Positions 16,598 to 24,595 of a DNA stretch of 64,000 nucleotides are shown piece by piece. Below the pieces are notes generated by a model. It made no database searches. It saw only the letters and a program-made list of their open reading frames with translations, and had not been told where the DNA came from. The position numbers and the translations under genes were made by a program. Position 1 is the stretch's first letter. Each line of letters opens with the position of its first letter. Source of the stretch: Halomonas caseinilytica (lineage in GTDB: Bacteria; Pseudomonadota; Gammaproteobacteria; Pseudomonadales; Halomonadaceae); NCBI RefSeq assembly GCF_001662305.1, contig NZ_BDEP01000024.1:1-64000 (forward strand), given 5' to 3'.

Positions 16598-17467
16598 TCA
16601 GGACCAGAGGATCCAGGAGGCCAATGACTCGCGGTTGGCGATCTCGATCTGCTGAGCGCGGGGATTGGCCTCCGCATGGTGCGGGTTGATGCCCAGTTCG
16701 CGCAGGGCATAGCGCACCAGGGGGCCGCGACAGTGCAGCTCCAGCTCGCCGTTGTACATGCCGTAATCCAGCGCCAGTAGATCCCGTTCGTCCTGGGGCA
16801 GGCGCCGGTCAGGAATCAGGCGCACCGCGACGCGGGTCTGCCAGCGTTCGTCATGCGCGGCATCATGCTGGCCGAGCATCGCACCGGCCTCCTCCGGCAC
16901 GCCGCGAAAACGGCTCAGCACGAAATCCCGATAGTTGCGATGCTTCTCGCAGTAGGCTCGCACATGCCAGCGCCCGGCGGCGAACACCAGGGTGTGCGGC
17001 ACGAGAATGCGCTCCTCTCCCGCCGGACTCGAGAAGGATGCATACGTCACTTCCAACCGGCGCCCCTCCCGGGCCGCCTTGACCACGGCGCGCACGACGC
17101 TTGGGGATATCGTCCGGCTTGGCATCGGCAACGACTCTGTGTTTGCCGCGCCCATGCCGAGCCCGGCGAAGGGCGATCCCAGAGAGTCGTGAGCGTTCAG
17201 CAGGTGTAGGTACTCATCAACCCGACCCTGGGTAAAGCGGGGCAGGAAGTTCGGACTCGGTAGAAAACCGTGGTGGGTATCGTCGTACCGTAGGTTCTCC
17301 GGCGCCAGATCCCGGTAACGTCGCAGCAACTTCTGTGCCTGCTGGCGACCGATACCGAACGCCTCGCCGATCTGTCCGGCCACCACGCGGCCTTCCCACA
17401 GTGCCAGAATCTCGATCAGCCGATAGCGTGCCAGGGTATCCCAGGCAAGGGGCATATGCGCATTCAT
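16598..17467 (-). CDS. WYL-domain transcriptional regulator (CapW/BrxR-like)
   Basis: The 289-residue protein begins at 17467 (GGAGG upstream). It has an N-terminal winged helix-turn-helix (RYRLIEILALWEGRVVAGQIGEAFGIGRQQAQKLLRRY), a WYL domain around RWHVRAYCEKHRNYRDFVLSRF and a C-terminal WCX-like domain. This order and length match the CapW/BrxR group, dimeric repressors that sit beside CBASS, BREX and other defence loci. The WYL domain is thought to sense a nucleotide-type ligand. Here it is divergent from a type I-E cas3 remnant, 152 bases away, which implies that it once regulated, or still regulates, that locus. Confidence 0.85.
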   Translation of the reverse strand: MNAHMPLAWDTLARYRLIEILALWEGRVVAGQIGEAFGIGRQQAQKLLRRYRDLAPENLRYDDTHHGFLPSPNFLPRFTQGRVDEYLHLLNAHDSLGSPFAGLGMGAANTESLPMPSRTISPSVVRAVVKAAREGRRLEVTYASFSSPAGEERILVPHTLVFAAGRWHVRAYCEKHRNYRDFVLSRFRGVPEEAGAMLGQHDAAHDERWQTRVAVRLIPDRRLPQDERDLLALDYGMYNGELELHCRGPLVRYALRELGINPHHAEANPRAQQIEIANRESLASWILWS

Positions 17468-17619
17468 GACGGCCTCCATCCATGGTTGCCACATTCGACC
17501 TTAATGATAGTGCCCCGGTTCGACGCCGGGTTGAAGAGTATTGTGGATGGATGTCCAGCGGTGGCGGAGACGGAGCGTCCGTGCTTGGATAGGGATGGTG
17601 TCGCGCTGTGGAGACAGGA

Positions 17620-18558
17620 ATGCTGTATTACCTGTATTGGGGCAAGGCCAAGCCAGCGGAGGGTGGCGATCATTGTCATTTGCTGCCTTACCACAGCCTG
17701 GATGTTGCCGCTGTAGGATGGCTGCTTCTAGCGCCGGAACATCCTCTCACCAGGCGTCTGGCTGACGAGCTGGATATGTCACCAACTAACCTGCGGCGTT
17801 TCTTCGTTTTTCTGCTTGGGTTGCATGACGTTGGCAAGTTTTCCCGCACCTTCCAGGGGTTGGCACAGCCTGAAGGGGTAGTGCTAGTGCCGCCAATCAA
17901 GCGGCTAGCCTATACCGAGCGCCATGATCGCTTGGGAGCCGTGCTTTGGCAGTCACACTGGATGGAGTGGTGGCAGGATGGCGCCTTGGGCAGGGCCGGA
18001 GAATTGCCACCGCGACGTGAACGCCGACAGTTGGCTGAAACCTTGCGTGCCTTGCTGGCACCTATGTTCGGTCACCATGGCCAGCCGGTGGATGCCGGAG
18101 GGCTGGAGCTATCGGAGTTCTTCAAGCGTGACGATAGTGCCTCGGATAGCGAGGCCGCTCGAGCCTTCATCGCCGACTGGGCCGCTCTGATTGAACCCGA
18201 TTGGCCGGTCGACAAGATGGTATCCCAAGCGTGGCGGGAAGCCTTTCTGGCGGTGAGCTGGACGGTGGCCGGTTGGGCGACCCTCAGCGACTGGCTGGGT
18301 TCCAATCGTGATCACTTCACCTACTGCCAGGAGGAGATGCCGCTGGCTGATTACTGGCCGATAGCGCTCGACCGGGCTGAGCGAGCACTCGAGGAGACCG
18401 GGTTCACTCAGCCTCCTGAGCCGGTGCCTTATGCCGGGCTGGCCAACTGGTTCGACGGCCAGTCGATCACGCCCGATCCCCGCACCTGCGGGGATAAACC
18501 GTCGTTGGGGAGCGGGTTGCCTTCATCGCCCTGCCGATCCCCGCACCTGCGGGGATAA
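17620..18558 (+). pseudogene. cas3: cas3 (type I-E) truncated after the HD nuclease domain and fused into the CRISPR array
   Basis: The frame begins as a typical I-E Cas3 (MLYYLYWGKAKPAEGG, GGAG upstream). It keeps the HD nuclease landmarks: H25 in PYHSLDVAAVG, H69-D70 in GLHDVGKFS, G-H-H-G at 151-154 and D224-W in SDWLGSN. At about residue 284 (WFDGQSITP), where the helicase should open with a PTPLQ-like motif, the sequence passes without interruption into CRISPR repeat 1. The last 28 codons are translated repeat and spacer, and the stop TAA lies inside repeat 2. The roughly 600-residue helicase and C-terminal parts are gone, together with cas8e, cse2, cas7, cas5, cas6, cas1 and cas2. A free HD domain might fold, but interference is impossible from this locus. 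Confidence 0.9.
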
Positions 18559-18745
18559 ACCGCTTGGTGGAAATCCTTCGAGGGTCGGGCGGTCCCGATC
18601 CCCGCACCTGCGGGGATAAACCGCGCTCAATTAGCGAGCGATTGAATGTGGTGGACCGATCCCCGCACCTGCGGGGATAAACCGTACGTGACGGACCCCC
18701 GAATTAAGCAATTGCTCCGCTCCCCGCACCTGCGGGGAATGACGT
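18473..18745 (+). CRISPR. type I-E CRISPR array remnant, 5 repeats and 4 spacers, leaderless
   Basis: Repeats of 29 bases start at 18473, 18534, 18595, 18656 and 18717, with an exact 61-base period, giving four 32-base spacers (18502-18533, 18563-18594, 18624-18655, 18685-18716). The repeat core is the palindrome CCCCGCACCTGCGGGG, flanked by CCGAT on the left and ATAAACCG on the right, a type I-E repeat. The last copy is degenerate (A to C at position 4, and the tail is AATGACGT), which marks the leader-distal end. The leader side is missing because cas3 coding sequence runs directly into repeat 1. The spacers kept should therefore be the oldest ones. Confidence 0.97.
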
Positions 18746-18789
18746 CAGCGATTATCTACGTAGAGATACGATATGGAGGATTTGCTCCC

Positions 18790-19728
18790 TCACTCCCCCC
18801 TCACTTCCTTCAACCGATCGGGGAAGTTGGTGAAGAGGCCGTCGACGCCCCAGTCGAGCAGTTGGCGCATCTGGTCTTTCTCGTTGATGGTGTAGACGTG
18901 CACCAGCAGGTCGTTGGCATGGGCCTGGTCGATGAAGTCGGCGTCGATGACCGGCTGACCGTCATAGAGGTAGTTGGGGCCGACCCCTACGGCGTAGTCG
19001 GCGATGGCCTGGAAGTCAGCGTCGGTGATGTCGGCCGGGCTGGGGGTGACGCCGGTCCATTCCTCGAGCGTCTCGCCGTCTTCGCTGGGGGAGTACCAGA
19101 GCAGCTGGATCAGCGGGATGTCGGGGTTGAGGTCGTGCACTTCCTCGAGGCTGGCCTGACTGAAGGACTGGATGACCACCGAGCCCGAGCGCACCAGGCC
19201 TTCGGCCTCGAGCTTGCTGACCAGGGCGTCCTGCAGCTCGGGGTAGTCCGCGGGGGATTTGGTTTCGATGTAGTAGCGCACGTCCTGGCCGTAGCGGTCG
19301 ATGACCTCGTCCAGGGTGAGGAGCTCGGCACCGGCGTAGGCATCATCGGCGTGTTCCGGGTGGGCCGCGTTGAACCAGCTGCCGGCGTCCAGCGACTTGA
19401 GCTCATCGAGGCTGTGCGCCTTCACTGGCCCCTGGCCATCGGTAGTGCGGTCAAGAGTGGTGTCGTGAATGGTGACCAGTTGCCCATCGGCGCTCATGTG
19501 CACGTCCAGCTCGAGGTAGTCGGCGCCCATGGCCAGTGCCTGGTCGTAGGCCGGCCAGGTGTGCTCGGGAGCGTGGCCGCTGGCGCCGCGATGGGCGATC
19601 ACCTGAAAGTCTTCGAGGTCCTGGCGCTGCTGTTCGAGCGCGTCGGCCTGGGCGGCCACTGGGGTCAGGAGAGTGGCGCCACCCAGCAGGGCGAGCGTGG
19701 ACGAGAACACGGAGCGGTGGGTAAACAT
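18790..19728 (-). CDS. glpQ: periplasmic glycerophosphodiester phosphodiesterase
   Basis: This enzyme hydrolyses glycerophosphodiesters to glycerol-3-phosphate and an alcohol such as choline. The 312-residue form starts at 19728 (AAAGGATAGCC upstream) with a signal peptide ending AAQADA. The GDPD motifs are present: the catalytic VIAHRGASGHAPEHT, the metal-binding YLELDVHMSADG and VTIHDTTLDRTTDG, and a later YIETKSP. Length and secretion fit GlpQ rather than the cytosolic UgpQ. It ends 45 bases from the CRISPR array and is independent of it. Choline released from phospholipids could feed the betaine pathway, which is an inference. Confidence 0.88.
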   Translation of the reverse strand: MFTHRSVFSSTLALLGGATLLTPVAAQADALEQQRQDLEDFQVIAHRGASGHAPEHTWPAYDQALAMGADYLELDVHMSADGQLVTIHDTTLDRTTDGQGPVKAHSLDELKSLDAGSWFNAAHPEHADDAYAGAELLTLDEVIDRYGQDVRYYIETKSPADYPELQDALVSKLEAEGLVRSGSVVIQSFSQASLEEVHDLNPDIPLIQLLWYSPSEDGETLEEWTGVTPSPADITDADFQAIADYAVGVGPNYLYDGQPVIDADFIDQAHANDLLVHVYTINEKDQMRQLLDWGVDGLFTNFPDRLKEVRGE

Positions 19729-19861
19729 GGCTATCCTTTTATTGAACATTCGTGCAATAACCTAACCGGGCCATGGTGCTTCCTGCAAATCGGTGTTCTG
19801 GCCAGCCTGGCGTGTTTACATGGAGGCGACCGTCGACAACGCCCTCGAGGAGGAGAACATC

Positions 19862-20452
19862 ATGTCAGCATCGTCTGCCTATCAGCGGGCGCTTGACGCC
19901 CTGGATGCCCTGCACGCGGAAGACCCGCGCCGGGTAGAGGTCGAGGGCCAGTCCCTGCCCAAGGAACTGTGGCACGCCGGCCGCATGAGCGCCTGGCTGG
20001 AGCGCCTCGAGGCCTCTCCCGACGAACTCGTTCGCCTGGCGGTACGCGGCCAGCACCTGCAGCGCTGGCAGATACCGCGCGACGCTTATCCCGAGGGCCG
20101 CGTAGGGTATCTCACCTGGCGTCGCGACCAGGGGCAGCGTGCCGGCGAGATCACGGCGACGCTGATGCGCGAGGCGGGCTTCGACGAGGAGGATGCCGAG
20201 CGCGTGGCGCGCATGATCCGCAAGCAGGGCCTGGGGCGTGATGCCGGCACCCAGGCGGTGGAGGACTGCGCTTGCCTGGTGTTCCTGGAGAACTACTTCG
20301 CGGATTTCTCGCGTCAGGTGGAGCGCGACCACCTGATCCGCATCGTGCGCAAGACGTGGGGCAAGATGTCGCCGCAGGCGCGCGAGCTGGCCCTGGGGCT
20401 GCCGATGAGCGATGAGGCCAGGGAGATCGTGGAGGCCGCGCTCCGTACTTGA
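19862..20452 (+). CDS. DUF4202-family protein
   Basis: The product is 196 residues, starting MSASSAYQRALDALDALHAEDPR at 19862 behind GAGGAGGAG. The pattern of conserved segments (LWHAGRMSAWLERL, LRGQHLQRWQIPRDAYPEGRVGYL-like, VEDCACLVFLENYF and a terminal KTWGKMS) matches DUF4202. This is an all-helical, HD-like family of unknown function, often found near sulfur-assimilation genes elsewhere. No such neighbours are present here. Cytoplasmic; function unassigned. Confidence 0.8.
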   Translation: MSASSAYQRALDALDALHAEDPRRVEVEGQSLPKELWHAGRMSAWLERLEASPDELVRLAVRGQHLQRWQIPRDAYPEGRVGYLTWRRDQGQRAGEITATLMREAGFDEEDAERVARMIRKQGLGRDAGTQAVEDCACLVFLENYFADFSRQVERDHLIRIVRKTWGKMSPQARELALGLPMSDEAREIVEAALRT

Positions 20453-20491
20453 TCGCCTTGACAGATTGTCGTCCCCTGGCCAAGCTTAAAA

Positions 20492-20508
20492 ATGATAATT
20501 GTTATCAT
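20492..20508 (+). promoter_or_regulatory. Fur box
   Basis: ATGATAATTGTTATCAT is a perfect dyad around a 3-base centre. Its inner 15 bases (20493-20507) match the 7-1-7 Fur consensus TGATAATNATTATCA at all but one defined position. A TTGACA at 20458-20463 upstream gives a candidate -35, though the matching -10 is not clean. The box lies 54 bases before the ATG of the 92-residue ORF, so that gene should be repressed by Fe-Fur. Confidence 0.8.
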
Positions 20509-20562
20509 CTATGGGGCCGATCAGGATCGGCCCGGCGAGCGAGCAACGCGAGGGAGAGTGAC

Positions 20563-20841
20563 ATGGCCTATCACATCAAGACGGCGTTTCGCGGTACGAA
20601 TCCCATCCTGCAGATCTGCGATGTCAGCTCGGGCTCGGTACGCATGGCCTGGGAATATCCCAGGGACGACCTGGAACGCGACGAGGACCCGGAGCTGCTG
20701 GCAATGCGCCGGGAAGAGGCCATCCATGATCTCTTCCGGCGCTTGTTCCTGCTGACTACCGAGCAGTATCTCAAGGGCGAGCTGGACCCCATGCCTCGGC
20801 TGGGCGCCTGGCGTCGCGCATCTCGGCCCCGTGCGGAGTGA
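20563..20841 (+). CDS. small hypothetical protein, probably Fur-regulated
   Basis: The product is 92 residues: MAYHIKTAFRGTNPILQICDVSSGSVRM, then an acidic middle (DDLERDEDPELLAMRREEAIHDLFRRLFLL) with a strong amphipathic helix and a basic tail. There is no signal peptide or membrane segment. GAGGGAG precedes the ATG at 20563. I do not recognise a family. The Fur box upstream suggests a part in iron economy or iron-limited metabolism, which is an inference from position only. Confidence 0.7.
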   Translation: MAYHIKTAFRGTNPILQICDVSSGSVRMAWEYPRDDLERDEDPELLAMRREEAIHDLFRRLFLLTTEQYLKGELDPMPRLGAWRRASRPRAE

Positions 20842-20858
20842 TCGTTCGGTCGTGGGGC

Positions 20859-20888
20859 GGCCGCCACCTGCCGGGGCGGGTGGCGGCC
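20859..20888. terminator. hairpin between convergent genes, possible terminator
   Basis: GGCCGCCACC (20859-20868) pairs perfectly with GGTGGCGGCC (20879-20888) around a 10-base GC-rich loop. It sits between the Fur-linked gene and the convergent symporter gene. Neither strand has a T-tract, so termination activity is uncertain. Confidence 0.4.
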
Positions 20889-20915
20889 TGCTGGCTTCAC
20901 GCTGGCGGGGAGGGC

Positions 20916-22172
20916 TCAGCGCGAGGTCTTGGCGTTGTAGACGCTCTCGTCCAGCTCGCCTTCGCTCTTGCCGACCAGGGTCGTGACCATCAGGTCACCG
21001 GCCACGTTCACGCAGGTACGGGCCATGTCGAGGATACGGTCGATACCGGCGATCACAGCGATGGCTTCCAGTGGCAGGCCGATCTGGGCCATGACGATCG
21101 ACAGCATGACCAGGCCTGCGCCGGGCACGCCGGCAGTGCCGATCGAGGCCAGGGTGCCGGTGACGATGATCATGCCGTAGTCCGCCATGCTCAGGTCCAC
21201 GCCCAGCAACTGGGCGATGAATACAGCGACCACGCCCTGGTAGATGGCGGTGCCGTCCATGTTGATGGTCGCGCCCACCGGCAGCACGAAACCGGCGACA
21301 CCTTCCGAGACACCGAGGTTGTTCCGGGCGCATCGCAGCGAGACCGGCAGGGTGCCGGAGGATGAGGCCGAGGAATAGGCCACCACCAGGGCATCGAGGA
21401 TGCCGCGCAGGTAGCGCAGCGGGTTGAGGCGGCCGAGCAGGGCCAGCAGCCCGGAATAGACCAGCAGCACGTGCAGGACGCTGGCCAGGTAGGCCACGCC
21501 GATCACCTTGGCCAATGGCAGCAGCACCTCCAGTCCATAGCTGCCTGCCACGTGGGCGATCAGCCCGAAGACCCCGAAGGGCGCGAAGCTCATGACGATA
21601 TTGGTCAGCTTGACCATCGCTTCGGCGAAGCTTTCGAAGACCTTCACCACGGGTTCGCCCTTCTCGCCGATCAGCGTCAGCGAGATGCCGAGTCCGATGG
21701 CGAAGACGATGATCTGCAGGATGTTGCCGCTGGCCAGGGCGTCGATCGGGTTCTGGGGGACCAGACCGACCAGAATCTCGCGCAGGCTCGGCGCTTCCTT
21801 GGCCTCGACTCCGGAGTCGAAGCTCATCTCCAGGCCCACGCCGGGCTGGAACAGCCAGGAGGCGAACAGGCCGATGGCGATGGCAAAGGCCGTGGTCAGC
21901 AGGTAAAGCGCAATGGTGCGCAGGCCGATGCGCCCCATCTTCTGTGGATCGCGCATGGCGGTGATGCCGACCACCAGGGTCGAGAACACCAGTGGCACGA
22001 TCAGCATCTTGATGGCGTTGATGAAGATATCGCCGAGGGGCTTGAAGAGGCTGGCCTGTTCGCCCATCAGGGCGCCGACCAGTACACCGAGCACCAGGCC
22101 GGCGAGGATTTTCTGCCACAGAGGGATGCGCTGCCAGAGGTTGGGGCTGGCCGCAGGAGGTTGATCGGTCAA
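20916..22172 (-). CDS. dicarboxylate/amino acid:cation symporter (DAACS)
   Basis: This 418-residue sodium- or proton-coupled symporter is of the GltP/DctA family, with about eight helices plus re-entrant loops. Family motifs are the serine-rich loop AYSSASSSGTLPVSL, the substrate and ion-binding GATINMDGTAIYQGV, and late GVPGAGLVML with DRILDMARTCVNVAGD. The latter resembles glutamate/aspartate carriers, whose conserved DR(F/I)xD...RT(x)xNV contacts the amino group. The start is TTG at 22172 with AAAGGAG seven bases upstream. Single gene. Confidence 0.88.
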   Translation of the reverse strand: MTDQPPAASPNLWQRIPLWQKILAGLVLGVLVGALMGEQASLFKPLGDIFINAIKMLIVPLVFSTLVVGITAMRDPQKMGRIGLRTIALYLLTTAFAIAIGLFASWLFQPGVGLEMSFDSGVEAKEAPSLREILVGLVPQNPIDALASGNILQIIVFAIGLGISLTLIGEKGEPVVKVFESFAEAMVKLTNIVMSFAPFGVFGLIAHVAGSYGLEVLLPLAKVIGVAYLASVLHVLLVYSGLLALLGRLNPLRYLRGILDALVVAYSSASSSGTLPVSLRCARNNLGVSEGVAGFVLPVGATINMDGTAIYQGVVAVFIAQLLGVDLSMADYGMIIVTGTLASIGTAGVPGAGLVMLSIVMAQIGLPLEAIAVIAGIDRILDMARTCVNVAGDLMVTTLVGKSEGELDESVYNAKTSR

Positions 22173-22292
22173 GGGGAGCTCCTTTCTAAAGAATCGTGGT
22201 CAGTCGATAAATTCGGATGTCGGCAGGCGATTCTACAGAAAGGCGTCTCGCGGGACTTGCAGAAATGCGTCCCCTTGGATGTCGGTCCGTCG

Positions 22293-23066
22293 TTACAGCA
22301 CCTCGTCGAGCAGGGCGTGGAAAGCGGCCCAGGATTTCTCGTCGGCGCGAGCCTGGTAGCGATCGCTGCCGATGACGGTGAAGGCATGAGGCGCGCCGGA
22401 GTAGATCTCGATCTCGTAGGGGGCGCCGGCGGCTTCCAGCTCCTCGGCGAGAGTGGCGACATCCGACATGCCGATGGAGGTATCGGCACCGCCGTGGGCG
22501 ATCAGGATGGGCGGCGTGTCGGCGGAATACGACTGGCCCTCCGGCGTGTCGAGGCCGCCATGGAAGGTGGCGAAGCCGCGTACGTCCTCGGCTTGCCCGG
22601 AACGGGCCATTTCCAGCACCACGGCGCCACCGAAGCAATACCCCATGACCACGGTTGGCTGGGCGACGCCCTGGCGGCGCGCCTCCTCCAGGCCGGCCTG
22701 GGTCAATCGGCGCATGCGCTCGCGATCGTCGTAGAGCCGCGCGGTCTCGGCCTTCCGGGCATCGGTTTCCACGGGGCGATTGCCCTTGCCGTAGAGATCA
22801 ATGGCGAAGGCGTCGTAGCCCTGGGCGGCGAGCATGTCGGCGCGTTGGCGCTCGTAGTCGGTCAGGCCGTCCCAGTCGTGGATGATCAGCACGGTGCCCC
22901 GGGCCTCGTCGGGGGCGCTGGCTAGATAACCGCTGAAGGTCTCGTCGCCTACCTGGTAGTCGATGCGCTGGCCGTCGGGTTTCTCGGCGAGGGCGGTGCC
23001 GGTGAATCCGCCGAGCAGCAGGCTGGCGAACAGGCCGGCAAGCGGCAGTGTCGCGATGCGTCTCAT
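22293..23066 (-). CDS. secreted dienelactone hydrolase family protein
   Basis: This 257-residue alpha/beta-hydrolase has a signal peptide (about 1-27, GTALA-EK), so it is periplasmic. The dienelactone hydrolase triad is visible: the Cys nucleophile in MGYCFGGAVVLEM, Asp in AHGGADTSIG and His in SGAPHAFTV. Cytosolic DLH acts in chlorocatechol breakdown. Secreted homologues are common and their substrates are unknown. It is a single gene, divergent from livK. Confidence 0.85.
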   Translation of the reverse strand: MRRIATLPLAGLFASLLLGGFTGTALAEKPDGQRIDYQVGDETFSGYLASAPDEARGTVLIIHDWDGLTDYERQRADMLAAQGYDAFAIDLYGKGNRPVETDARKAETARLYDDRERMRRLTQAGLEEARRQGVAQPTVVMGYCFGGAVVLEMARSGQAEDVRGFATFHGGLDTPEGQSYSADTPPILIAHGGADTSIGMSDVATLAEELEAAGAPYEIEIYSGAPHAFTVIGSDRYQARADEKSWAAFHALLDEVL

Positions 23067-23250
23067 CGTCGGGCTCCCATCCGGGGTGGATGATCAAGCG
23101 TTGCGGCGCCCCTTGAGGGCGTGAGACCTCAGTATAGGACGACAACCCCGCACGGCGCCGAGCGTTGGCAGTGTCAGCTTGTGTTTTGTCGTCTCCCCTT
23201 CCAGATTGTGGAGGTGTGATCCTGTGTAACCAGACGCGAGACGAACAATC

Positions 23251-24501
23251 ATGAACAAGCGCATTCTAGCGATGGCGGTGGCGGCGTCCTCCGTAGCATT
23301 TGCCGGCCTGGCCCAGGCCGAGGTGAAGATAGGGTTCCTCGGTGGCTTCACCGGGGGCATCGAGAGCCTGACGCCGCCGATCTATGACGGCGCTCAGCTG
23401 GCGGTGAAGCAGATCAACGAACAGGGCGGCCTGCTGGATGGCCAGGACATCGTCATGCCCACCGGTGATACGACCTGTTCCGATGCCTCGGCGGCATCCA
23501 ACGCGGCCGACCGCATGGTCAACACCGAGCAGGTCACGGCCATCGTCGGTGCCCTGTGCACCGGGGCCACCGTCGCCGCGGCCAACAACGCGGCGGTTCC
23601 CGGTGGCGTGACCATGGTCTCGCCGGCCTCCACGGCACCGGCAGTGACCGATATCGACGACAACGACCTCGTGTTCCGCACGGTGCCTTCGGATGCCTTC
23701 CAGGGCAAGATGCTGGCCAAGCTGCTGCTGGACAAGGGCATCGAGGAAGTCGTGGTCACCTACGTCAATAATGACTACGGCAGCGGCCTGGACGAGGCCT
23801 TCACGAAGGCCTTCGAAGCAGGTGGCGGCACGGTGGCCGAGAACTTGCCCCACGAGGACAATCGCTCCGACTACCGGGCGGAGCTGGGTCGCCTCTCCGC
23901 CACCGGCGTGCCGAACCTGGTGGTGCTGGCCTATGCCGATACCTCGGGCCAGACGGTCGTGCGCCAGGCCTATGAGAGCGGCATGTTCACCCAGTACATC
24001 GGGGCCGACGGCATGGTCGGCGACAGCCTGGTCAATGCCATCGGTGCCGATGTGCTCGACGGCATGGTCGCCACGCGGCCGGGCAGCCCGGACCTTCCCG
24101 GCACCGAGATCTTCAACGAAGCGGCCAAGGCGGCCGAGATCGATCCCAGTGCGGTGTTCGCTGCCCAGGCCTACGACGCGGCCTTCCTGCTGGGCCTGGC
24201 GATCGAACAGAACGGCAATGCCGAGCGCGAGGGGCTCTCGGAAGCTCTACGCAGCGTCGCTTCGGCGCCGGGCGAGGTCATCCTGCCGGGAGAATGGGAA
24301 AAGGCCAAGGAGCTGATCGCGGCCGGCACCGAGATCAACTACGAGGGCGCCTCGGGGACCCACGAGTTCGACGAGAACGGTGACGTGCCGGGCGTGGTGC
24401 TGGAAATGGTGGTCGAGGACGGCGCCTTCACCAGTCAGGGATTTGTCAGCGAGGACAACGCGACGGATGACAGCGAATCGAGCGAGGGCAGCGATTCCTG
24501 A
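23251..24501 (+). CDS. livK: ABC transporter substrate-binding protein, branched-chain amino acid type
   Basis: This 416-residue periplasmic binding protein of the LivJ/LivK (peripla_BP_6) family has a signal peptide ending GLAQA-EVK. The mature N-terminus VKIGFLGGFTGGIESL and the ligand-loop region TTCSDASAASNAADRMV are typical. The C-terminus carries an unusual tail of about 20 residues made almost only of Asp, Glu, Ser, Gly and Asn. It is convergent with livM and separated from it by a terminator, so it is transcribed apart from the livGFHM operon whose cargo it presumably delivers. Ligand: branched-chain or another amino acid, not determinable. Confidence 0.88.
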   Translation: MNKRILAMAVAASSVAFAGLAQAEVKIGFLGGFTGGIESLTPPIYDGAQLAVKQINEQGGLLDGQDIVMPTGDTTCSDASAASNAADRMVNTEQVTAIVGALCTGATVAAANNAAVPGGVTMVSPASTAPAVTDIDDNDLVFRTVPSDAFQGKMLAKLLLDKGIEEVVVTYVNNDYGSGLDEAFTKAFEAGGGTVAENLPHEDNRSDYRAELGRLSATGVPNLVVLAYADTSGQTVVRQAYESGMFTQYIGADGMVGDSLVNAIGADVLDGMVATRPGSPDLPGTEIFNEAAKAAEIDPSAVFAAQAYDAAFLLGLAIEQNGNAEREGLSEALRSVASAPGEVILPGEWEKAKELIAAGTEINYEGASGTHEFDENGDVPGVVLEMVVEDGAFTSQGFVSEDNATDDSESSEGSDS

Positions 24502-24544
24502 GATGATTCGGTAGGCTCATCGTCGAGCCATCTCCAAGCCCGCA

Positions 24545-24576
24545 GGCCCCGCCGAGTCATCTCGGCGGGGCCTTTT
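24545..24576. terminator. terminator between convergent livK and livM
   Basis: GGCCCCGCCGAG (24545-24556) and CTCGGCGGGGCC (24561-24572) form a 12-bp perfect stem with a TCAT loop. TTTT follows on the plus strand. It certainly serves livK and may also stop livM transcripts, although no T-tract follows on the minus side. Confidence 0.8.
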
Positions 24577-24595
24577 CGCCTGTGGCCTGCCGAGG

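Noticed and set aside
17620..18558. Intact stand-alone Cas3'' nuclease gene
   Set aside because: Some subtypes have separate HD proteins, but here the C-terminus and stop codon are made of CRISPR repeat and spacer DNA, so truncation is the simpler reading.
18717..18745. Fifth CRISPR repeat as evidence for more array beyond 18745
   Set aside because: Its 3' end is degenerate and no further repeat occurs before glpQ ends at 18790; it is the terminal repeat.
18646..19896. 416-codon plus-strand frame starting in the CRISPR array and running antisense to glpQ
   Set aside because: It begins inside a spacer and repeat and then reads the reverse of the phosphodiesterase; no gene is supported.
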